Shown: positions 42,652-48,724 of the stretch, piece after piece
How the letters are laid out: the number at the start of each line of letters is the position of its first letter
Position numbering within the stretch: the first letter of the stretch is position 1
Source of the DNA: Bacillota bacterium
GTDB lineage: Bacteria > Bacillota > Clostridia > Oscillospirales > Ruminococcaceae
Direction of reading: 5' to 3'
Length of the DNA stretch: 48,724 nucleotides
Assembly (NCBI GenBank): GCA_023458875.1
Contig: JAEWXO010000007.1
Span: forward strand, 1-48,724
Position numbers and translations under genes: made by a program
Notes under the pieces: generated by a model
Told to the model about the DNA's origin: nothing
What the model saw: only the letters and a program-made list of their open reading frames with translations
The model's database searches: none

Positions 42652-43700
42652 ATTTTCTCACCTCTTGTTTTCTCAAAATCTCTTCTCAGCTGACCGCAGG
42701 CCGCTTCTATATCAGTTCCAAGCTTTCGACGAATCGTTGCATTAACACCGAGGCGTTCAAGCTCATCACGGAACTTTTCAACGTGTCTGCCTGATGATGA
42801 ATAGCTTCTTTCTTTTACATTATTTACCTCTATAAGATTAACATGACATATCATACCCTTTAAAAGGCCTGCAAGATTACGCGCATCCTCAGATGATGAG
42901 TTTACATTTTCTATTACAGCATATTCGAAGGTTATACGCCTTCCCGTCCTTTCAGTGTAGATGCGGCAGGCAGCAATAAGCTCATTTAGTGCGTATTTTC
43001 TGTTTACAGGCATTATCAGGCTTCTGTTTTTATTTGATGCACTATGAAGTGACACTGCTAAGTTAATACTCAGTTTTTCTTCAGCAAGCTTATATATCTC
43101 CGGAACAATTCCGCATGTCGAAAGTGTTATATGTCTCTGACTTATATTATCACCCTTGGATGACGTTACAAGTCTTATAAACTTTAAAACATTTTCGTAA
43201 TTATCAAGAGGCTCGCCGATTCCCATCAGTACAACTCTTGATATTTTCTTTCCGAGGTTACGCTCTGCTTCATATTTTTGAAGAAGAATTTCAGATGAAT
43301 CAAGATTTCTTACAAACCCGGCTATTGCTGAGGCACAGAAATCACATCCCATCTTACATCCTATCTGAGTTGATATACATATTGACAATCCGAAGCTGTA
43401 TTCCATTACAACAGCTTCAACGATGTTTCCGTCATCAAGGCCATAAAGATATTTTACAGTATTATCTATAGAAGATTCAAGCTTTCGGATGATATTTAGG
43501 CGTTTTATACAAAATTTCTCATCTAACTTTGTACGTAAATCGGCTGAAATATTAGTCATATCTGAAAAATTACTGACTTTTTTGACATGAAGCCAGTTAT
43601 ATATCTGTCCGGCACGAAATTTTTTTTCAGACATTTCCGAAACAATTATTGCTTCAAGCTCTTCGGATGTCATAGATAATATATCTTTTTTATCTGCCAT
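42648..43700 (-). CDS. rlmN: 23S rRNA (A2503-C2)/tRNA (A37-C2) methyltransferase RlmN
   Basis: A 350-residue radical SAM methylase. The cluster motif is CKMGCDFC (C-x3-C-x2-C), with VLMGIGEPLDNYENVL, HITLSTCGIVP and SLHSASNKNRSLIMPVN, and a C-terminal CGQL that should hold the methyl-carrying cysteine. It methylates A2503 of 23S rRNA. It overlaps prpC and starts two bases after rsmB. Confidence 0.97.
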   Translation of the reverse strand: MADKKDILSMTSEELEAIIVSEMSEKKFRAGQIYNWLHVKKVSNFSDMTNISADLRTKLDEKFCIKRLNIIRKLESSIDNTVKYLYGLDDGNIVEAVVMEYSFGLSICISTQIGCKMGCDFCASAIAGFVRNLDSSEILLQKYEAERNLGKKISRVVLMGIGEPLDNYENVLKFIRLVTSSKGDNISQRHITLSTCGIVPEIYKLAEEKLSINLAVSLHSASNKNRSLIMPVNRKYALNELIAACRIYTERTGRRITFEYAVIENVNSSSEDARNLAGLLKGMICHVNLIEVNNVKERSYSSSGRHVEKFRDELERLGVNATIRRKLGTDIEAACGQLRRDFEKTRGEKI

Positions 43701-43702
43701 GA

Positions 43703-45010
43703 TTACTCCTTCCTTTTTATTTTTGAAATAAAAAATCCGTCACCGTTAAACGGGTCTGTTCCAAGTGTCACTTTATAATCACCAAATGGTTCCCCGAGTT
43801 CCCCGAAAAAAGAAACTCCTATAAAATTTTTATGCTCTGAAAGAAATTTATCTATTACCTGATCATTTTCCCTGGGATTTAATGTACATGTCGAATATAC
43901 AAGCTCTCCGCCTGTTTTTAGATACTTTGCCGCATTTTCTAGTATTTTATACTGAAGCTCAGGTAATTTTTCAAATTCTTCAGATGATTTGTATCTTATA
44001 TCAGGTTTTTTCCCGATAACTCCTATACCTGAACACGGAACGTCACATAAAACCTTATCAGCATTTTTAAAGCGTTCATTGTACTCTGAAGCGTCACCTG
44101 TAAGTGCTTCAATGTTTTTTATACCAAGCCGCAGGGCTCCCTGTTTAATAAGTTCAACCCTTGACTCATGAATGTCAAAAGCATAAATACGGCCTGTATT
44201 GTTCATAATTTCTGCCATTGTAAATGCTTTTCCGCCGGGCGCTGAGCATAAGTCAAGGACGGTTTCACCCTCACACGGCGCAAGGGCTGCACAGGCAAGC
44301 TGTGATGAAATGTCCTGAACATGAAATCTTCCTTCAATAAATGCCTTTGTCTTTACAAGATTTCCTCCTGACACCTGACAGCAGAAATCAGGAAAGCTTT
44401 TTTTCTCTGCAATAACAGGAGCAAGACCGTCATAAAATTTTTCTTCATCCTTATAAATACTGTTTATTCTCAGATAAACGGGCGGTTTTTTGTTCATACG
44501 TTCAAGAAATGTTTCAGCAAACAGGCTTCCATAGCCGTCATAGAGTATTTTTATTATTCCCGGATTTACAGAATACCGTACTGAAAGACGCTCCATGGTT
44601 TCCTCAGGTTCACGGAATTTACAGCCGTCTCTGATAAAATGTCTTAAAACTGCATTTACAAAACCTGCCGCACTTGAAAGTTTAAAACTCCGTACAAGCT
44701 TTACGCTCTCGTTTACAGCCGCATTGTCAGGAATTCCATCCATATATTTAATCTGATATATTCCCATACGCAGTATATTCAGAACAGTCGCATCAAGCTT
44801 TTTTATGCTCTTGCTTCTGTACAGAGAGATAATATAGTCAAGCGTAATTTTCCGCTCAATGACTCCGTAATAGAGTGTTGTTATAAATCTTCTGTCCTGC
44901 TGTGAAATATCCGGGTCTGACAGTACACTGTCAAGAAGAATATTTGAATAGCTGTTATCCTTAAATGTTTTATTCAGAAGCCTGAGAGTTTCTTTCCTGT
45001 TATTCTCCAT
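43703..45010 (-). CDS. rsmB: 16S rRNA (cytosine-967-C5) methyltransferase RsmB
   Basis: A 435-residue protein with an N-terminal NusB-like RNA-binding domain (about 1-140) and a C-terminal Rossmann methylase. The SAM motif is VLDLCSAPGGKAFTMAE, and the two catalytic cysteines are in CDVPCSGIGVIGKKPDI and STCTLNPRENDQVI. It lies between fmt and rlmN. Confidence 0.96.
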   Translation of the reverse strand: MENNRKETLRLLNKTFKDNSYSNILLDSVLSDPDISQQDRRFITTLYYGVIERKITLDYIISLYRSKSIKKLDATVLNILRMGIYQIKYMDGIPDNAAVNESVKLVRSFKLSSAAGFVNAVLRHFIRDGCKFREPEETMERLSVRYSVNPGIIKILYDGYGSLFAETFLERMNKKPPVYLRINSIYKDEEKFYDGLAPVIAEKKSFPDFCCQVSGGNLVKTKAFIEGRFHVQDISSQLACAALAPCEGETVLDLCSAPGGKAFTMAEIMNNTGRIYAFDIHESRVELIKQGALRLGIKNIEALTGDASEYNERFKNADKVLCDVPCSGIGVIGKKPDIRYKSSEEFEKLPELQYKILENAAKYLKTGGELVYSTCTLNPRENDQVIDKFLSEHKNFIGVSFFGELGEPFGDYKVTLGTDPFNGDGFFISKIKRKE

Positions 45011-45030
45011 AAAATATTCCGTTCCGATAA

Positions 45031-45966
45031 TTAAATACCTGATTGTAGTTTTGTACCTTTTTCCAGTCTGTTTCCTCTTAAATAATCTGCGGATTTAAGT
45101 CTTTTTCCGCCCTCCGGCTGAATTTCAGTAAGCCTTATAAGCTTTCCGTCACCGCATACGACACTGAAATCCGATATGTTTTCTATAAGCCCTGCTTCTT
45201 TTGAGTCCGCATTTCCGGCAAGCTCTGATCTGAATATCTTTATTCTCTTTCCGTTTATAAATGCATAGCCGGTTATTGCTCTTATTTTGTTGTGTATTGT
45301 AAGAGCCGGCTGGCTGAAGTCAAGGGAAGACAAATCCTTTGTTATCATAGGTGAATATGATGAGTCTGCGTCGGACTGAGGAATCCTTTTTAAATTTCCT
45401 GCCCTGAGAGCTGCCAGTGTATCAAGAAGAACCCCGGCACCACATTCAGAAAGTCTGTCATGAAGCTCTGAAAGAGTCTCGTTTTCGCCGATAGGAATCT
45501 TCTTAGAAATAAGCATATCCCCTGTATCAAGGCCCTCTGCCATCATCATGGTTGTAACACCGGTTTCCTTTTCACCGTTAAGAATGCTCCACTGTATAGG
45601 AGCCGCCCCTCTGTATTTCGGAAGCAGTGAGGCATGGACATTTATACATCCGTACTGAGGAATGTCAAGTATATGCTTAGGAAGTATTTTTCCGTATGCA
45701 ACGACAATTATCAGATCAGGCTTTATGCCTTCAATAACCGACAACACGTTTTCGGCATCCTCACCCTTTTTAAGTGAGAGGGGCTGATATACGTCAATCC
45801 CAAGCTCAGTCGCTGCTGCTTTTACAGGAGTCGGTATAAGCTTATATCCCCTGCCCTTAGGCTTGTCAGGCTGTGTAAATACTGCTTTTATATTTTCACC
45901 GCTCTCCGCAAGCGCTTTCAGACACGGAACCGCAAAATCTGGAGTACCCATAAAAATAATGTTCAA
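45031..45966 (-). CDS. fmt: Methionyl-tRNA formyltransferase
   Basis: A 311-residue enzyme that formylates initiator Met-tRNA. Motifs are FMGTPDFAVPCLKAL, HASLLPKYRGAAPIQWSILN and TTMMMAEGLDTGDML, with a C-terminal OB-like domain (FINGKRIKIFR). It starts three bases after def ends, so the deformylase and transformylase are paired as usual. Confidence 0.97.
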   Translation of the reverse strand: MNIIFMGTPDFAVPCLKALAESGENIKAVFTQPDKPKGRGYKLIPTPVKAAATELGIDVYQPLSLKKGEDAENVLSVIEGIKPDLIIVVAYGKILPKHILDIPQYGCINVHASLLPKYRGAAPIQWSILNGEKETGVTTMMMAEGLDTGDMLISKKIPIGENETLSELHDRLSECGAGVLLDTLAALRAGNLKRIPQSDADSSYSPMITKDLSSLDFSQPALTIHNKIRAITGYAFINGKRIKIFRSELAGNADSKEAGLIENISDFSVVCGDGKLIRLTEIQPEGGKRLKSADYLRGNRLEKGTKLQSGI

Positions 45967-45969
45967 AAT

Positions 45970-46428
45970 TTATTCCTCCGGTTCAACAAATTCATCCACA
46001 AGATCTGTAAACAGCTTTCCGTCAAGATGATCGATTTCATGACACGCACATCTGCAGAAAAGACCGGTAAGTTTTTTTTCATAATGATTTCCGAATCTGT
46101 CCTGTGCCTTGAGTGTACAGCTGTACGGGCGTTTTACATATCCCCATACATTAGGACATGAAAGACAACCTTCAACGTCACGCTGTTCACCCGATGCATC
46201 GGTTATTTCAGGGTTTATAAGTTCAATAAACCCTTCGCCTACGTCAATTATTGCAACTCTTTTAAGGATTCCTACCTGAGGTGCTGCTATTCCGTATCCC
46301 TGGGCTTTATAGAGAGTATCCTTCATATCATCGAGAAGCAGCCACAGTCTCTCGTCAAATTTTTCAACCGGTCTGCATTTTTTGTGTAGTACATCCTGTT
46401 CACTTGTTACTATATTTCTAATTGCCAT
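45970..46428 (-). CDS. def: Peptide deformylase
   Basis: A 152-residue metalloenzyme that removes the N-formyl group from new proteins. The three motifs are GYGIAAPQVG, EGCLSCP and CHEIDHLDG. The ATG at 46428 has AAGGA eight bases upstream; an ATG nine codons earlier overlaps priA and is less likely. It follows priA closely. Confidence 0.97.
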   Translation of the reverse strand: MAIRNIVTSEQDVLHKKCRPVEKFDERLWLLLDDMKDTLYKAQGYGIAAPQVGILKRVAIIDVGEGFIELINPEITDASGEQRDVEGCLSCPNVWGYVKRPYSCTLKAQDRFGNHYEKKLTGLFCRCACHEIDHLDGKLFTDLVDEFVEPEE

Positions 46429-46441
46429 ATCATTCATCCTT

Positions 46442-48724
46442 TTATATAATTTCACCGTTTATATCGGCATAAATGTTTACATTTGAAAATTCACGGTATT
46501 CTGATGTCCTCAGCAGAACCTTACGGATAAATTCCCTCAGACTTTTATTGTTTTTGCATTTAAGTATCAGGCGGTAACGGTATTTTCCGTTTACCTTCGC
46601 GACTGCCGATTGTGCAGGTCCTAAAACTCTGAGCGGAAATCTTATTTTTTCTTCTGATATTATATCTCTGATAATATTAAGGACCGTATCCGCTGCAGTA
46701 GCGGCTCTGGCTTCTGACACAGCTGATATTCCTATTACGCATATATCACATACAGGAGGAAAAATAAGTGTTTTTCTGAGAGCTATCTCTTCATTATAAA
46801 AGCCTGTATAATCCTGCTTTGCTGCAAGATTTATAACATAATGCTCCGGTATAAATGTCTGAAGATATGCCCGGCCTTTTTTGTCACCCCTGCCGCTTCT
46901 TCCTGCTACCTGTGTAATAAGTGAAAACGTTCTTTCATAGCTCCTGAAATCTCCGGCAAAAAGAGCCTTGTCTATTGAAAGTATACCCACAAGCGTGACA
47001 TTGGGAAAATCAAGTCCTTTTCCTATCATCTGTGTTCCTATCATTATATCATATTTTCCGTCAGCAAAATCTTTAAAGCTTTTTTCATACGCATATCTTG
47101 AAAATGTTGTATCTGCATCCATTCTCAGAATACGTGCAGAAGGAAAAAGAAGACTGAGCTGTTCTTCCATTTTCTGAGTTCCAAAGCCTGTCTTTTTGAA
47201 GATATTTCCTCCACATGTCGGACATTCTGACGGTTGCTCTGAGATATCTCCGCAGTAATGACATATAAGCGAGTTATTTGATTTATGAAATGTATACGGA
47301 ACACTGCAGTTCGGACAGTACAGCGGCTGACCGCATTCTGCACATGTTACAACAGTATGGTATCCTCTTCTGTTAAGCAGCAGTATAGTCTGCTCACCTG
47401 CTTTGAGGTTATAGTTTATCTCGTTGGTAAGAACTTCACTGAATTCACTCATATTGCCGTTACTGCGTTCCAGTCCCATATCAACGATTTCAACCTTCGG
47501 AAGACTTACATTGTGGAAACGCTGACTGAGCTTAAGTAATTCATATATTCCCTTCTGTGCGTAATAATAGCTTTCAATTGAAGGAGTTGCAGAACCGAGA
47601 AGAAGTACACCGTTATGCCTTCTGCACCTTTCCTTTGCCACAGCGGATGTGGAATAACGCGGTGCACTGTCTGATTTGTATGAACGCTCGCCTTCTTCGT
47701 CCATGACTATAAGTCCTATATTTTTAAAAGGTGCAAATACGGCACTTCTCGTTCCTATTACTATGTCAGCCATTCCGCGACTGATGCGCTTATACTCATC
47801 AAGCCTCTGTGAAAGCGAAAGATTACTGTGAATAACAGCAACCCGGCTTCCGAACATTGTGCGGAATTTTGAAACAATCTGAGGTGTAAGGGATATTTCG
47901 GGTATGAGCATCATAGCCTGTCTGCCAAGCTTGAGAGTATGTTCTATAAGCTTTATAAATACAGCTGTCTTTCCGCTTCCCGTAATTCCGTGAAGAAGAA
48001 AGCACTTGGGTGACTCTGAACGGATAACATCATATACCCTTTTGAATACTTTGTCCTGTGCGTCCGAAAGTATTATTTTATCAAGTGCATCCGGATCAAA
48101 ATTTCCGGACTCTGACACACTCAGGTCTTCGACTGTAAATTCTTCAGCAATGTTATTTTTTATAAGGTTATTTATTACAGCATTTGTAACACTGCAAACA
48201 TAGCAGATTTCCTTTACAGCCGCTGAATCGTTTTCTTCAAGAAGCTTTACTACCTGCATCTGTTTGGGAGTAATCTTAAAAAAAGTTTTATTTTTCACAA
48301 AATGATCAGTCAGCCTTATCATTTTTATGAATTTATCGTTAATTTTCTGATTGGCATTGCTTATTTTTCTGACAACGCCTTTTTCTGTAAGAGAATCAAT
48401 AATCTTCTTTTTCCCCGGACTCATTGATGCATCAATAACCTCGTCAAACTCACGTCTGTTTCTGGCATTTTTAAGAAAACAAACGATATTGCGTTCCTCG
48501 TCAGTAAGACAACTGTAAACCGCACTGTCTGTAAGCTCGTATTTTTCGTTTACTGTTATATTCATCCCTGACGGAAGTATTGTTCTTATTGCATCATAAT
48601 ACGTACAGAATGTATTTTCCTTGAGCCAGTAAATCATTTCAAGCATTTCACTGTTTATAACCGGTTCAGCGTCAATTACAGAAATAACCGGCTTGAGTTT
48701 TATCTGAGGCATACTGTCCTCAGT
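46442..48724 (-). CDS. priA: Primosomal replication restart helicase PriA (partial, N-terminus off right edge)
   Basis: The frame is open through the right edge, with in-frame codons before the first ATG (48712), so the N-terminal DNA-binding part is missing. The visible 760 residues include the winged-helix part, Walker A GITGSGKTAV, motif MDEEGERSYK, SATPSIESYYYAQK, the zinc cysteines (CAECGQPLYCPNCSVPYTFH, CHYCG, CPTCGG), and GTQMIGKGLDFPNVTLVGIL plus QVAGRSGRGDKKG. In most PriA proteins the Walker B motif is DEEH; here it is DEEG. PriA reloads the replisome at stalled forks. Confidence 0.96.
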   Translation of the reverse strand, partial: TEDSMPQIKLKPVISVIDAEPVINSEMLEMIYWLKENTFCTYYDAIRTILPSGMNITVNEKYELTDSAVYSCLTDEERNIVCFLKNARNRREFDEVIDASMSPGKKKIIDSLTEKGVVRKISNANQKINDKFIKMIRLTDHFVKNKTFFKITPKQMQVVKLLEENDSAAVKEICYVCSVTNAVINNLIKNNIAEEFTVEDLSVSESGNFDPDALDKIILSDAQDKVFKRVYDVIRSESPKCFLLHGITGSGKTAVFIKLIEHTLKLGRQAMMLIPEISLTPQIVSKFRTMFGSRVAVIHSNLSLSQRLDEYKRISRGMADIVIGTRSAVFAPFKNIGLIVMDEEGERSYKSDSAPRYSTSAVAKERCRRHNGVLLLGSATPSIESYYYAQKGIYELLKLSQRFHNVSLPKVEIVDMGLERSNGNMSEFSEVLTNEINYNLKAGEQTILLLNRRGYHTVVTCAECGQPLYCPNCSVPYTFHKSNNSLICHYCGDISEQPSECPTCGGNIFKKTGFGTQKMEEQLSLLFPSARILRMDADTTFSRYAYEKSFKDFADGKYDIMIGTQMIGKGLDFPNVTLVGILSIDKALFAGDFRSYERTFSLITQVAGRSGRGDKKGRAYLQTFIPEHYVINLAAKQDYTGFYNEEIALRKTLIFPPVCDICVIGISAVSEARAATAADTVLNIIRDIISEEKIRFPLRVLGPAQSAVAKVNGKYRYRLILKCKNNKSLREFIRKVLLRTSEYREFSNVNIYADINGEII

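Overview
The window reads as chromosome of a low-GC, Gram-positive, endospore-forming and flagellated anaerobe of the Clostridia, most like the Ruminococcaceae/Oscillospirales. This rests on AT-rich intergenic DNA, strong purine-rich ribosome binding sites with frequent TTG starts, TrmFO, SpoIIR and SpoVM, and gene orders typical of Firmicutes. All recognised genes except one small lipoprotein gene lie on the minus strand, as expected for one replichore. I saw no insertion sequence, prophage, CRISPR array, tRNA or rRNA.

Layout, left to right (transcription mostly runs right to left). 1-6927: a flagellar basal-body/export operon flgB-flgC-fliE-fliF-fliH-fliI-fliJ-fliK-like behind a clear sigma-A-type promoter. 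It lacks fliG, and the fliK-like gene carries 99-bp tandem repeats and runs off the left edge. 6957-8527: a single-gene GH13 glucosidase unit. 8562-9074: rpsU (S21) with its promoter, a structured leader, a terminator and an additional 24-bp-stem hairpin. 9103-26442: a housekeeping run topA-trmFO-plsX-rnc-radical SAM-smc-ftsY-rdgB-yhbY-nadD-yqeK-LCP-rsfS-leuS, probably started from a promoter before topA, with dprA just upstream. 27748-30000: infC-rpmI-rplT with an L20-type leader attenuator and an AUU start on infC, then a TrmH-family methyltransferase.

30040-31650 holds the plus-strand lipoprotein gene, spoIIR, and two related GC-rich structured elements in opposite orientation. 31684-36240 is a SpoIVFA-like membrane protein, an M50 protease in the spoIVFB syntenic position, the paired TIGR03960/DUF2344 radical-SAM genes and a DUF3048 lipoprotein. 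36282-48724 is priA-def-fmt-rsmB-rlmN-prpC-prkC-rsgA-prkC2-spoVM, matching the Bacillus order except that a second PASTA kinase gene sits between rsgA and the 28-codon spoVM.

The genes mostly serve translation (infC, rpmI, rplT, rpsU, leuS, fmt, def, rsmB, rlmN, rsgA, rsfS), chromosome maintenance (topA, smc, dprA, priA), membrane and secretion (plsX, ftsY), signalling (two PASTA kinases and a PP2C phosphatase), motility and sporulation. The least explained items are the paired structured elements at 30040 and 31521, the duplicated PASTA kinase next to spoVM, the C-terminal acidic tail of FtsY, the absence of fliG, the repeats in the putative hook-length protein, and the small membrane protein paired with the spoIVFB-like protease. 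Function calls come from motif recognition and gene order; no database search was run.
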